Below, piece after piece: positions 25,433 through 33,871 of a DNA stretch of 62,411 nt. Under the pieces are notes generated by a model that made no database searches, had not been told where the DNA came from, and saw only the letters and a list, made by a program, of their open reading frames with translations. The stretch's first letter is position 1. Every line of letters starts with the position of its first letter. The stretch comes from Christensenella sp. UBA3798 (GTDB lineage Bacteria; Bacillota; Clostridia; Christensenellales; CAG-1252), in NCBI GenBank assembly GCA_002368735.1, contig DFEQ01000029.1, forward strand, positions 1 through 62,411, read 5' to 3'. Made by a program: the position numbers and the translations under genes.

Positions 25433-26290
25433 ATGTCCGAGATCAGCGAGAGACTGGATAGGGTGCTTTCCCCCGCGCGCCTTCTCAACGTAGGAGAGGG
25501 GCATCCCGCCGTAAAGACGGTCAAGAATATCCAAACCAACAGCAAGCCGAACCCGCGTAGGCTCTTCGTCGCCGAGGGCTTTTGGCTCGCTTCTCTCGCC
25601 CTCAAGGACGGTATCGAGGTGGAGACGCTCCTCGTCGCGCCCGAATGCGTCTATACGCAGGAGTGCGTCACCCTCGTGGAGAAAATGCTCCCGGTGGCGG
25701 AAAATGCCTATACCGTCAGCGCCAAGGTCTTTCAAAAGATAGCGGAGAAGGATAAGCCCGACGGCGTCATCGCCATCTGCCGTATGAAGCAGTGGGCTTT
25801 GTCCGACCTCGTCTTTGACGACAAGGCGGTCGTCCTCATCCTCGACGGGGTGGAGATCCCCGGCAATATGGGCACCCTTGTCCGCGTTGCGGACGGCGCG
25901 GGGGCGGACGCCGTATTTATCTGCAATCGCAAGGCGCGTTTGACCCATCCCAAATTCATACACAGCACGATGGGGGCGGCGTTTCACGTGCCTATCGTGG
26001 AGTTTGAGAGCGTGGACGAGTGCTTTGACTATCTCGAGTCGAAGAACTTCACCGTCTACCTCGCCGACAGCCGCGCCGAGAAGATGTATTATCAACTTCC
26101 TTTCGGCAAGCGCGTGGCCTTCGTTATGGGGAGCGAACGTTACGGCATCAGCCGCGTTTGGTACGATAAAGAGGTCGACCTCGTCGCCATCCCGATGCTT
26201 GGCGAGTGCGACTCTCTGAACGTCGGCGTGGCGGGCACCGTACTCTTATACGAGGCTTGTGTCAAAAATAAGCTCGGCGGCAGACAGTAA
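25433..26290 (+). CDS. SpoU/TrmH-family RNA 2'-O-methyltransferase
   Basis: This 285-residue SPOUT enzyme methylates a ribose 2'-OH in rRNA or tRNA using S-adenosylmethionine. The three family motifs are in order: LDGVEIPGNMGTLVRVADGA (motif 1), FVMGSERYGIS (motif 2) and IPMLGECDSLNVGVAG (motif 3, forming the deep knot). The roughly 120-residue N-terminal part with PRRLFVAEGFWLA is the SpoU substrate-binding domain. In motif 1 the common Asp-Pro is Ile-Pro, a small deviation. It directly follows leuS. The exact target nucleotide cannot be told. Confidence 0.88.
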   Translation: MSEISERLDRVLSPARLLNVGEGHPAVKTVKNIQTNSKPNPRRLFVAEGFWLASLALKDGIEVETLLVAPECVYTQECVTLVEKMLPVAENAYTVSAKVFQKIAEKDKPDGVIAICRMKQWALSDLVFDDKAVVLILDGVEIPGNMGTLVRVADGAGADAVFICNRKARLTHPKFIHSTMGAAFHVPIVEFESVDECFDYLESKNFTVYLADSRAEKMYYQLPFGKRVAFVMGSERYGISRVWYDKEVDLVAIPMLGECDSLNVGVAGTVLLYEACVKNKLGGRQ

Positions 26291-26358
26291 TTATTGCGGC
26301 GCACTCGTTACGGGCGCGCCTCAATGGGCAGGAGTGCCCAAAGTGAAAAGGAGATAAT

Positions 26359-27531
26359 ATGGACAATGAGTCTATGAACGAAGCGACCCCCGAAGTCAGC
26401 CTTTCTGCACCCCGAAAGCAAGCGGTCAGAGCGAAGATATCCGCCTTGGCGAAGAGGTGGTTTATCGACGCCTTTTCGGGGATGGCGCAGGGATTGTTCT
26501 GCACCTTGATAGCGGGCACCATCCTCGCGCAAATTGCCTCTTGGTGCGGTGATAACGCCTTCGCGGCGACCCTGCTTGTGATATCCAAGATAGCCAAGTC
26601 GCTGATGGGCGCGGGCATCGGCGTGGGCATTGCGAGCAAGCTCGGCGCAAAGCACCTCGTCGTCTTTACGGCGGCGGTCACGGGCATGGTGGGCGCATTC
26701 GCCTCCCCCCTCGTGGAGTTACTTACCAAAGGTACGGCGTTCGCCTTTACGCTCGGCGCGCCCGGCAACCCCATCGGCGCCTACGTCCTGACCCTCTTTA
26801 CGATGGAGATCGCTCTTCTATACGCAGGCAAGACCAAGCTGGATATCGTGCTCGTTCCCCTCGGGATGATGGTACTCGTCCTCGGCGGCATCTTCCTGGC
26901 TTGGCCCTTTATCAAGCTCATCGACCTCCTCGGCATTGGCATCGCCAAGGCGATCGAGGCGGGCGTGGCGGTGAAGCTGATCGTGGGCGTATTCGTCGCC
27001 GTGATTATGGGCGTACTGCTCACTATGCCTACTTCCTCTGCGGCGATATGGATAGCTATTACCGCGGCAGTCTCCGCCGAATACGTGGACGCTCTGTCCA
27101 TCGCAGGTGGCGCCGCCGTTGCGGGATGCGCCGCGCATATGGTGGGCTTTGCGGTGGCTTCCTTCCGTGAAAACGGGGTGGGCGGTTTGATATCGCAGGG
27201 GATAGGTACCAGCATGCTCCAAATACCGAATATTATGAAAAAGCCCGTTATCATGCTCCCCGAGATCGTCGCAAGCGCGGTGTCGGGGCTTGTCGCCGTG
27301 CTCCTTGACCTTCGTTGCAACGCGGCGGGCGGCGGCATGGGCACGAGCGGACTCGTTGGCGTCTTCGGCGCAGTGGAAGCCTCCGGGAACGCGGGTCTTC
27401 CCGCCTGGAAGATAGCGCTGGGCGTCACCCTCTGCCTGTTCGTTATCCCCGCGGTGGTATCCTTCATTGTCAGCGAGTTATTGCGCAAGAAGAATATCAT
27501 TGCCGCAGGCGACCAAAAACTTGAAGCATAG
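26359..27531 (+). CDS. PTS EIIC-like (PTS_EIIC_2 type) membrane protein
   Basis: A 390-residue polytopic protein with about ten hydrophobic segments and Gly-rich loops (GAGIGVGIASKLGAKH, PTSSAAIWIA, RCNAAGGGMGTSGLVG). These match the stand-alone EIIC family often called PTS_EIIC_2. No EIIA, EIIB, EI or HPr gene is nearby, so whether it is energised by phosphotransfer is doubtful. The 40-residue N-terminus is hydrophilic. It is preceded by a small hairpin (26325-26340) and AAGGAG, and followed 9 nt later by pepF. Confidence 0.78.
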   Translation: MDNESMNEATPEVSLSAPRKQAVRAKISALAKRWFIDAFSGMAQGLFCTLIAGTILAQIASWCGDNAFAATLLVISKIAKSLMGAGIGVGIASKLGAKHLVVFTAAVTGMVGAFASPLVELLTKGTAFAFTLGAPGNPIGAYVLTLFTMEIALLYAGKTKLDIVLVPLGMMVLVLGGIFLAWPFIKLIDLLGIGIAKAIEAGVAVKLIVGVFVAVIMGVLLTMPTSSAAIWIAITAAVSAEYVDALSIAGGAAVAGCAAHMVGFAVASFRENGVGGLISQGIGTSMLQIPNIMKKPVIMLPEIVASAVSGLVAVLLDLRCNAAGGGMGTSGLVGVFGAVEASGNAGLPAWKIALGVTLCLFVIPAVVSFIVSELLRKKNIIAAGDQKLEA

Positions 27532-27540
27532 GAGTTATCG

Positions 27541-29304
27541 ATGAAAAGAACGGAAGTTGATTCGAAATATAAGTGGAACTTGGACAGCGTCATGCGCGCG
27601 GAGGAATGGGAAGAGGCTTTCCTCTCTCTTTCGGCGGAGAAAAACTCCCTCGCAAAGTATATGGGCAAGCTGAAGGATAAAAAGCAGCTTCTTTCCTGTA
27701 TGCGAGAGGAAAATGCCCTTGCCATCCGCATGGAGAACCTCTACGTCTATGCAAAGATGAAGCAGGACGAAGATACCGCGCTCGCCTCCTCGCAGAGCAT
27801 GGTGGGTCGTGCAAGGAATCTTGCGGCGGAGATATCCGCATCCGCCAGCTTTATCTCGCCCGAGATAATCGCTTCCTATACGGAGGAGGAACTCATCGAT
27901 CTTTCTCGCGACCCCGACTTCTCCGATTATTCCTATTCCTTGACCGAGCTGGCGCGCAATCGCAAACGGGTTCTGTCCGAAAAGGAGGAGGTCATCCTCT
28001 CCCGCGTTTCCGAACTCGCGGGCGGGTATCAAAACGCCTTTACGATGTTTGACAATGCAGACGTCAAGTTCGCGCGGGTCAGGAACGAAGAGGGCGCCAA
28101 AGTAAAGCTCACGCACGGCGTATACGGCGAGCTGTTGATGAGCAAGGATCGCTCCGTACGCAAGGGTGCGTATAAGAGCATGTTTACCGCCTATAAGGAG
28201 ATGATAAATACCATCGGCGCCTTGTATCTCGGCAATCTCAAGAAGGACGAATTCTACGCGCATTTCCGCGGCTACGGCAGTTCGCTCGAAATGTGTATGG
28301 ACGAGGAGAACGTTGACGTCAAGGCGTACGAGAACCTCATAAAAGGGGTGAATGCGGGCATTCCCTCCCTCCACAAGTATCTTTCGGTGCGCAAAAAGCT
28401 CCTCGGCGTTTCGCGTCTCACGATGTACGATATGCACGTCCCCGTCGTGTCGGGCGCCGACCTTAAACTCGGCTACGAAGAGGCATACGACCTCGTCATC
28501 CGCGCGCTTTCCTGCCTTGGCGACGATTACGTCGCTCTCCTCAAAAAGGCGCGTGACGAAGGCTGGATAGACGTGTACGAGACCGAGAACAAGCGGAGCG
28601 GAGCCTATTCTTGGGGCACCTATACTTCGCACCCCTACGTGCTGCTCAATTACAAGCCAACGACGCACGACGTATTCACCATCGCGCACGAACTCGGGCA
28701 CGCTATGCACTCCTATAAGTCGGACGCGGCGCAGCCCTATGCCAAGGCGGGATACGAGATATTCGTGGCGGAGATAGCCTCTACCGTCAACGAAATGCTC
28801 CTGTATCGTTATCTGCTGAAGGAAGGCAAGGCGGATCGCCGCTATCTATTGTCCTACCTCGCCGATATGTTCCGCACCACCTTTTTCCGTCAAACGATGT
28901 TTGCGGAGTTTGAGCTTGCGGCGCATCAAAAGGTGGAGCAAAACGGTACGGTCACGCCCTCCGAGTTGTGCGAGATATACGCGGGGCTCAACGCCAAGTA
29001 TTACGGCAAGAGGGCTACCGACGAACTGATCTCCTACGAATGGGCGAGGATACCGCATTTTTATACTTCCTTCTACGTCTACAAGTACGCCACGGGCATC
29101 GTGTCGGCGGCGGCTATCTCCAAGGATATTTTCGAGGGGAAGGAAGGAGCGCTCGAAGGGTATATGCGTTTCCTGTCCCTCGGCGGCAGTATGCCTCCTT
29201 TGGATATCCTGCGCGTCGCGGGGGTGGACCTCACGACGGAGGACCCCTTCAAAAAGGCGCTCTCGCTGTTTAGCGAGTCGGTGGAGGAACTGGGGCGTCT
29301 ATGA
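27541..29304 (+). CDS. pepF: Oligoendopeptidase F (M3 family)
   Basis: A cytoplasmic zinc metallopeptidase that cleaves medium-sized peptides. It has 587 residues, usual for PepF. The zinc site HELGH is at 383-387 within TIAHELGHAMHSY, and the third ligand Glu is expected in EIASTVNEML about 25 residues later. The family segments YSWGTYTSHPYVLLNY and, near the C-terminus, FYVYKYATG are present. The ribosome site GGAG is 6 nt upstream, and its stop overlaps the start of the next gene by 4 nt. Confidence 0.94.
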   Translation: MKRTEVDSKYKWNLDSVMRAEEWEEAFLSLSAEKNSLAKYMGKLKDKKQLLSCMREENALAIRMENLYVYAKMKQDEDTALASSQSMVGRARNLAAEISASASFISPEIIASYTEEELIDLSRDPDFSDYSYSLTELARNRKRVLSEKEEVILSRVSELAGGYQNAFTMFDNADVKFARVRNEEGAKVKLTHGVYGELLMSKDRSVRKGAYKSMFTAYKEMINTIGALYLGNLKKDEFYAHFRGYGSSLEMCMDEENVDVKAYENLIKGVNAGIPSLHKYLSVRKKLLGVSRLTMYDMHVPVVSGADLKLGYEEAYDLVIRALSCLGDDYVALLKKARDEGWIDVYETENKRSGAYSWGTYTSHPYVLLNYKPTTHDVFTIAHELGHAMHSYKSDAAQPYAKAGYEIFVAEIASTVNEMLLYRYLLKEGKADRRYLLSYLADMFRTTFFRQTMFAEFELAAHQKVEQNGTVTPSELCEIYAGLNAKYYGKRATDELISYEWARIPHFYTSFYVYKYATGIVSAAAISKDIFEGKEGALEGYMRFLSLGGSMPPLDILRVAGVDLTTEDPFKKALSLFSESVEELGRL

Positions 29305-30071
29305 AACTTTGGAAAGTCGCCTTGGTCGTTATCCTTTTGATATCGACGACGCTTCTTTTCTTTGGATGCGGCGAGAGCTTTACCTATGCTTTCTATACCG
29401 ATAACGTCGGCGGCGTGCATACGGATATCACCTTCGTGTACGAAAAGGACGCCTACGATGCAAAAGAGGTAAAAGAGCAGGCGATACAGGCGATGCAGAA
29501 CTACGTTACGGCAAGGTCCCTTAACGCCTACGCCACCCTGACTACCGACGTGGATGGCGTGGTGAAGCTCGAATTATCCTTTCCCTCCGTTACCGATTAC
29601 TACATAGCGCTCGGCTATACCGGAAAGGAGAGAAACGAGCCCTACGAGCCGACCAAAGTGGGCTTTATCGACACCTACGAGGATAGACAAAGCAGCTACC
29701 TTACCGAGGCGAATATCCGCTCCGTCCGCGCGGCTGTCAGCGAGGAATTTGCCGATTTTCCCCTTGACTGCGACTTCTATTACACCTACGGCACCACCTC
29801 TAAACTCACGCAGTCCAACGGCGAGGTGGAGGAAAGGGACGGCATATACTATCATACCTGGAAATTGAACTACGGAGAGGACGCGGATATCGTCATCACC
29901 AAGTACGCCCCCAACGGGGTCATCCTGATGTCCATTGTAATTTCGATTTTCGTATTGAGTTTAGCAATTATATTTGTTATAATATTTATTACACGCAAGA
30001 AAAAAGCACGCCGTGCGGCAGCAGCCGCGACGGATGGCGACGCGGAGGGCAACGACGCACCCGAGCAATAA
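29301..30071 (+). CDS. Lipoprotein with C-terminal membrane helix, unknown function
   Basis: The 256-residue product has a signal peptide ending in a lipobox-like FFGC (Cys at about 24), an external domain of about 180 residues with regular beta-type segments, and a strongly hydrophobic helix (about 210-232). That helix is followed by RKKKARR and an Ala/Asp-rich tail. This gives a protein anchored at both ends with its tail inside the cell. The layout (short conserved outer domain, one helix, basic stop) resembles several small Firmicutes proteins of unknown role. It overlaps pepF. The DNA of its membrane helix is AT-rich and contains a consensus promoter (29955-29983) aimed at dnaB. Confidence 0.7.
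   Translation: MKLWKVALVVILLISTTLLFFGCGESFTYAFYTDNVGGVHTDITFVYEKDAYDAKEVKEQAIQAMQNYVTARSLNAYATLTTDVDGVVKLELSFPSVTDYYIALGYTGKERNEPYEPTKVGFIDTYEDRQSSYLTEANIRSVRAAVSEEFADFPLDCDFYYTYGTTSKLTQSNGEVEERDGIYYHTWKLNYGEDADIVITKYAPNGVILMSIVISIFVLSLAIIFVIIFITRKKKARRAAAAATDGDAEGNDAPEQ
29955..29983 (+). promoter_or_regulatory. Internal promoter ahead of dnaB
   Basis: TTGAGT (29955-29960), a 17-nt spacer and a perfect TATAAT (29978-29983) lie inside the coding region for the upstream protein's membrane helix, about 107 nt before the dnaB start. Confidence 0.6.
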
Positions 30072-30089
30072 AGCCTATAAGGAGCGATT

Positions 30090-31523
30090 ATGGCAAGAGA
30101 AAAAGATAAAAAGAAAGTGCGCACTTTCCCCGCAAGTATCGAAGCGGAACGGAGTGTCCTCGGCGCATTCATGATAGACCCGAGCGCGGTGAATGACAAT
30201 ATCACGCAGCTCTCGACGGACGACTTCTCCACACAGCCCAACAAGAGTATCTTCGACGCTATGCGCGAACTGTTTATGGAGAGCCATCCCATCGATATCG
30301 TCAGCGTTGCGGATAAGATGCGCTTGATGGGTACCCTTGCAGAAGCGGGCGACGTCCCCTATATCAGCGGCATCGCGGCGTCCATTCCCAGCGCGGCGGG
30401 ATGCAAATACTACGTTCAGATATTGAAGAGGGACGGACTTCTGCGCAAACTTTTGCAAGCGTCCAAGGATATCTCTGAGGACGTCTACACCTCCGAGGAC
30501 GGCGACGAAAGCCTCTCCTTTGCACAGCAACGCATCCTGCAGGTCACCCAGTCCATCGGGCAGTCCTCCCTTGTGCGCGCGGGCACCGTCGCGGACGAGG
30601 TCATACGCGAGATAGAGGAGCATCACGCAAATCCCGACTCTTCCGTCGGGCTGCTGACGGGCTTTTCCAACCTCGACCACAGGTTGCAGGGATTGCAACG
30701 TTCCGACCTCATGATAATCGCCGCTCGACCCGGCGTGGGCAAAACGGCTTTTGCGCTGAACATCGCTACGAATATCGCACAGCGCGAACCCGATAAGAAC
30801 ATCTTGATATTCACCCTCGAAATGGCAAACGGACAGTTGGTGCGCCGTATGTTGTGCTCTTTGACGGGTATCAAGAACGATTCCATCTCGCGCAGCAACC
30901 TCGAAATGCAGGAATTCGTCAAGCTCAACCAAGCGCGCCAGGCGTTGTGGAAGAGCCACATCTATATCGACCAGACGGCGATGCAGACCCCTTCCGATAT
31001 CTTAGCCAAGTGCCGTCGCTTTATGATAGAGAATAATTGCAATATAGACCTCATCATCATCGACTATATGCAGCTCATGACTTGCCCCGGCAAGGAGAGC
31101 CGCCAGCAGGAAGTCGCGGAGATAAGCCGTAATATGAAGCTCCTCGCGAAGGAGATAAACGTGCCCGTTATCGTGCTCTCGCAGCTGTCCAGAAACGCCG
31201 AGATGAAGAGCGAGAAGCCGCAACTCCACGACCTTCGCGACAGCGGCTCCATCGAGCAGGACGCCGATATCGTTTCCTTCCTGTATAAGGAGAAGGGTCA
31301 AGACCCCGATAACTCCATCGTCGAGTTTATCGTCGCGAAGTTCAGGAACGGTAAGACGGGATCTTTGGCGTTCGAGTGGCACGGCAGTACCTTTACCTTC
31401 GTTCCCACCGATAACGAAAGGTTGCAGTACGTCAAGAAGGCTCCGCCCAAAGGGTCGGAAGGCGATAATAAGTCCGAGGACGAGGGGGGTAGACCCGCCG
31501 AAGACGGAGGGAGCGAGGAATGA
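30090..31523 (+). CDS. dnaB: Replicative DNA helicase
   Basis: The hexameric 5'-3' helicase of the replication fork. It has 477 residues with the N-terminal DnaB domain (PASIEAERSVLGAFM, about 10-110) and the RecA-like C-terminal domain. Walker A is RPGVGKT (213-219), Walker B is LIIIDYMQLM, and the arginine-finger region with DLRDSGSIEQDAD follows. No intein is seen. The C-terminal 25 residues are an acidic Gly-rich tail. The start at 30090 has AAGGAG. Its stop overlaps the phosphopantetheinyl transferase start (ATGA). Confidence 0.96.
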   Translation: MAREKDKKKVRTFPASIEAERSVLGAFMIDPSAVNDNITQLSTDDFSTQPNKSIFDAMRELFMESHPIDIVSVADKMRLMGTLAEAGDVPYISGIAASIPSAAGCKYYVQILKRDGLLRKLLQASKDISEDVYTSEDGDESLSFAQQRILQVTQSIGQSSLVRAGTVADEVIREIEEHHANPDSSVGLLTGFSNLDHRLQGLQRSDLMIIAARPGVGKTAFALNIATNIAQREPDKNILIFTLEMANGQLVRRMLCSLTGIKNDSISRSNLEMQEFVKLNQARQALWKSHIYIDQTAMQTPSDILAKCRRFMIENNCNIDLIIIDYMQLMTCPGKESRQQEVAEISRNMKLLAKEINVPVIVLSQLSRNAEMKSEKPQLHDLRDSGSIEQDADIVSFLYKEKGQDPDNSIVEFIVAKFRNGKTGSLAFEWHGSTFTFVPTDNERLQYVKKAPPKGSEGDNKSEDEGGRPAEDGGSEE

Positions 31524-31993
31524 CGGAAAGCAATTCTACCCTTGTTTTGAAGGATAACGAGATACTCGTCGTCTTTGCCGATAAGTCGGAGCTCGGCAGT
31601 GCCCTCAACTCCCTAGGTGTAGGGAGAATAGCGAAAAAGGAGAACGGGGAGCCCTATCTGGCGGATTCCTCCTATTTCATCTCTTTTTCGCACAAGGACG
31701 ATATCGCGGTCGCCGCGCTGTCGAGTAGCCGCGTTGGCGTGGACGTGGAGAACGTGACCATTCCTCGCAACGTGGCGCGTTTATCGCGTCTTTTCCACGA
31801 CAGCGACGTTCCTTCGTCACTCTATGACTTCTATCGTCTGTGGACGAGCAAGGAGGCGCTGGGCAAGTACGAAGGTACCGGTATCACCACCGACTTATTA
31901 AAGAGAAAGACGGACGGCGTGCGGCATATAGAGCATGGAGATTATCTCATCGGCGTCGCCGGAGAGGGCGATATCACAATGAAAATTATTTAA
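31520..31993 (+). CDS. 4'-phosphopantetheinyl transferase (AcpS/Sfp superfamily)
   Basis: It transfers phosphopantetheine from CoA to the serine of an acyl carrier protein. The protein has 157 residues. The superfamily metal and CoA motifs are visible: SFSHKDDIAVAAL, RVGVDVENV (the Mg-binding Asp) and LWTSKEALGKYEGTG (the W-[ST]-x-K-E-[SA]-x-x-K motif). The length and the SxSH motif resemble a compact Sfp-like enzyme more than classical AcpS. The very next gene, 12 nt on, is an acyl carrier protein, its obvious substrate. It is translationally coupled to dnaB by the ATGA overlap. Confidence 0.87.
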   Translation: MTESNSTLVLKDNEILVVFADKSELGSALNSLGVGRIAKKENGEPYLADSSYFISFSHKDDIAVAALSSSRVGVDVENVTIPRNVARLSRLFHDSDVPSSLYDFYRLWTSKEALGKYEGTGITTDLLKRKTDGVRHIEHGDYLIGVAGEGDITMKII

Positions 31994-32005
31994 GGAGCAA
32001 CAAAA

Positions 32006-32233
32006 ATGATCGAAGAAAAAGTGTATGACATCATCAGCGAGCAATTCGACGTGGACAAATCGTCCCTCTCGGCGGCAACCGACCTCGTGAACGACCTTCA
32101 CGCAGATTCCTTGGACCTCGTGGAGCTCATTATGGCGTTTGAGGACGAGTTCGGGCTCTCCATCCCCGATGAGGTGGCGCTCTCGGTAAAGACGCTGGGC
32201 GACGCGGTGGAGTACATTCGTTCGGCTAAGTGA
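32006..32233 (+). CDS. acpP: Acyl carrier protein
   Basis: A 75-residue four-helix acyl carrier protein. The phosphopantetheine attachment Ser is in the canonical HADSLDLVELIM motif, followed by the acidic helix with FEDEFG. It has a normal charge pattern and length for fatty-acid-synthesis ACP. No fab genes are near, so it may be the housekeeping ACP moved next to its activating enzyme or a dedicated second ACP. AAGGAG lies 8 nt ahead of the start, and an intrinsic terminator overlaps the stop. Confidence 0.93.
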   Translation: MIEEKVYDIISEQFDVDKSSLSAATDLVNDLHADSLDLVELIMAFEDEFGLSIPDEVALSVKTLGDAVEYIRSAK

Positions 32234-32255
32234 CCTTCTTTCAGAAGGTCTTTTT
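32232..32255 (+). terminator. Intrinsic terminator after acpP
   Basis: GACCTTC and GAAGGTC form a 7-bp stem with a TTTCA loop, followed by five T. It begins at the acpP stop codon. Confidence 0.82.
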
Positions 32256-32265
32256 ATAAGACGGG

Positions 32266-32294
32266 TTGAATTGTCCCATCGAAAGTGATATAAT
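32266..32294 (+). promoter_or_regulatory. Promoter of the alpha/beta hydrolase gene
   Basis: TTGAAT (32266-32271), a 17-nt spacer, perfect TATAAT (32289-32294). Confidence 0.75.
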
Positions 32295-32320
32295 GGAATC
32301 GTTACGAAGCGGAGGGAAAT

Positions 32321-33316
32321 ATGGCTTCATTTCAACGTGTATTGTTTAAGTCCATCGATATTCTGTTCAATCGTGCGCAGAATAAGCATAAGTTTGCCGA
32401 TATCGACGTCAAGAAGGACATCGTCTACGACGAGGAATATCCTAACGAATGCGCCTTTGATATCTATCGTCACGGCAGTAAGATAGGCTTCAAGTTGCCT
32501 ACCATCATCAACTTCCACGGCGGTGGATATATGGCGGGCGGCAAGGAATATCGTTCGGGTATCGCGAGCTTTCTCGTGGACAAACTGGACATCTGCGTTA
32601 TCAACGTCAGCTATCATAAGTGCGAGAACTGCAAGTTCCCGCAGTTTACCCGCGATAGCTTAAAGGCCCTCGCCTATATAGAGGAACACGCCGACGAACT
32701 CAACGTCGACCTCGGCAACCTCTATATCATGGGGGACAGCGCAGGGGCGCAGATCGCGGCGCACGCCGTCACCATCATCCAAAACGATGAGATGCGTGAG
32801 GCGCTCGGTTGCGTTAAATGCACTTTAAAGTTCAAGGCGGCGCTTTTGTTCTGCGGACCCTACGACGTCATCAGCGCCGTCACGTCACCCTCTATCTTGG
32901 ATATTGCCAGAGGGCTTGGCAACAAGGTGCTCGGCATCAACGTAAAGAATAAGGAGGAGCTCGACGCTTATCCATACATAAAGTATCTCAATCTCCTGGA
33001 TTGGGTAGGGGACGACTTCCCCCCGTGCTTCATCGGTCATACGAAGTATGATATTTTCTGCGCAGGGCAGGGAGAGCGCTTGATAAATGAGCTCAAAAAG
33101 CGCAATATCCCCTATGTGTCCTATCTTTCGACCAAACACCTCGACTACCATTGCTGGTATCTCGCTTTGAACAATCGCAGCGCAAAGAAACTGCTTGCCG
33201 AGCTCGTTACCTATATGCAGAGTATGCTGAGGGGGGAGATCCCCGAAGTGCGCGAGATAATATACGGCACGCCGCCCAAGGCGGAGGAGGGTGCGGACGT
33301 CAAGCCCGAGGCATGA
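32321..33316 (+). CDS. Alpha/beta hydrolase (HSL/BD-FAE-like esterase)
   Basis: A 331-residue cytoplasmic serine hydrolase. The oxyanion-hole motif HGGGY is in IINFHGGGYMAGG and the nucleophile elbow is GDSAGA. Likely catalytic Asp and His are in HTKYDIFCAG and KHLDYHCWY. Enzymes of this type cleave short acyl esters, including acetyl groups on sugars, so a link with glycan use is possible but not shown. It has its own promoter and terminator and ends 555 bp before the giant surface-protein gene. The ribosome site GGAGG precedes the ATG. Confidence 0.87.
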   Translation: MASFQRVLFKSIDILFNRAQNKHKFADIDVKKDIVYDEEYPNECAFDIYRHGSKIGFKLPTIINFHGGGYMAGGKEYRSGIASFLVDKLDICVINVSYHKCENCKFPQFTRDSLKALAYIEEHADELNVDLGNLYIMGDSAGAQIAAHAVTIIQNDEMREALGCVKCTLKFKAALLFCGPYDVISAVTSPSILDIARGLGNKVLGINVKNKEELDAYPYIKYLNLLDWVGDDFPPCFIGHTKYDIFCAGQGERLINELKKRNIPYVSYLSTKHLDYHCWYLALNNRSAKKLLAELVTYMQSMLRGEIPEVREIIYGTPPKAEEGADVKPEA

Positions 33317-33340
33317 CGTCTGATATATTCCAAGATGACG

Positions 33341-33368
33341 GGACGCGCCATGCGGTGCGTCCTTTTTT
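33341..33368 (+). terminator. Intrinsic terminator after the hydrolase gene
   Basis: GGACGCGCC pairs with GGTGCGTCC (9 bp, one G-T) around ATGC, followed by six T. Confidence 0.85.
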
Positions 33369-33375
33369 ATTCAAT

Positions 33376-33454
33376 AGTCCCTACAAGCCCCTAGGCTCGC
33401 ATTCTTGCCGATGCAATGCAAAAAGTCCCTTAATAGCCCCTAGGAGTCCCTTAA
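33376..33454. repeat. Short degenerate direct repeat in the intergenic region
   Basis: The 20-21 bp unit AGTCCCT-x(3-4)-AGCCCCTAGG occurs at 33376-33395 and 33424-33444, and a third partial copy (AGTCCCTTAA) follows directly at 33445. It does not encode a recognisable peptide. It could be a protein-binding array or the remnant of a mobile or regulatory sequence. Confidence 0.45.
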
Positions 33455-33770
33455 AATGTCGTGTCGATCGGGTCATCGGCTCGTGAATGTATTGTCCGTT
33501 GATTTATTTTGTTGATCTACGCATCCTTTCGTGTCCGCTTATCGCGCCTGTTTGCGTTTGCTCGCCCGCCGATAAGCCCTCCCACGCTTGCACTTTTTCA
33601 AGCTTTTCTCTTTTTTCTTATTTTGTCGTAGCAGTGCGTATTTCGTCCCTTTTATTTGCTTTTTGTCGGGCAATTTACGATCGGAAAAGGCTTTTGATTA
33701 AGATTTCGATAAGGGCTCGTTAAGTTTTATTAATAGGAATTATTTTATAAATAAGATTACGTACTTACCA
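33455..33770. other. Long AT-rich noncoding stretch upstream of the giant gene
   Basis: No gene with a plausible ribosome site is seen here. The stretch is pyrimidine-rich on the plus strand (about 33540-33660, with several T runs) and then becomes AT-rich toward the promoter. I find no tRNA or recognisable riboswitch. The base composition differs from the surrounding GC-richer genes, as is common for long regulatory regions of surface-protein genes. Confidence 0.5.
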
Positions 33771-33800
33771 TTGAACTTTCCATTCATAGAATGGTACTAT
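33771..33800 (+). promoter_or_regulatory. Promoter of the giant lipoprotein gene
   Basis: TTGAAC (33771-33776), an 18-nt spacer, and an extended -10 TGG-TACTAT (33795-33800). This uses the same -10 hexamer and spacing as the uronate operon promoter. Confidence 0.6.
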
Positions 33801-33869
33801 GTTTGCAGGTGTTTACGCGTACGCATAATGCGAAGCGTCAAACGGCAAACAAACAGTTACAGGAGGCTG
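33801..33869 (+). promoter_or_regulatory. Structured 5' leader of the giant gene
   Basis: GTTTGC (33801-33806) is complementary to GCAAAC (33845-33850), with further interrupted pairing inward and an inner CGC-ATAAT-GCG element (33822-33832). A second small hairpin, AACAG / CTGTT, places the ribosome site AGGAGG in its 10-nt loop. Either could act as an operator or tune translation. The folding is judged by eye. Confidence 0.4.
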
Positions 33870-33871
33870 TT

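Noticed and set aside
33376..33454. CRISPR array
   Set aside because: Only two full copies of a degenerate 20-bp unit at 48-nt distance and a partial third directly abutting; no cas genes in the window.
33487..33723. 78-codon plus-strand frame in the region before the giant gene
   Set aside because: No ribosome site, Cys/Ser/Phe-rich random-looking translation from a pyrimidine-rich tract.
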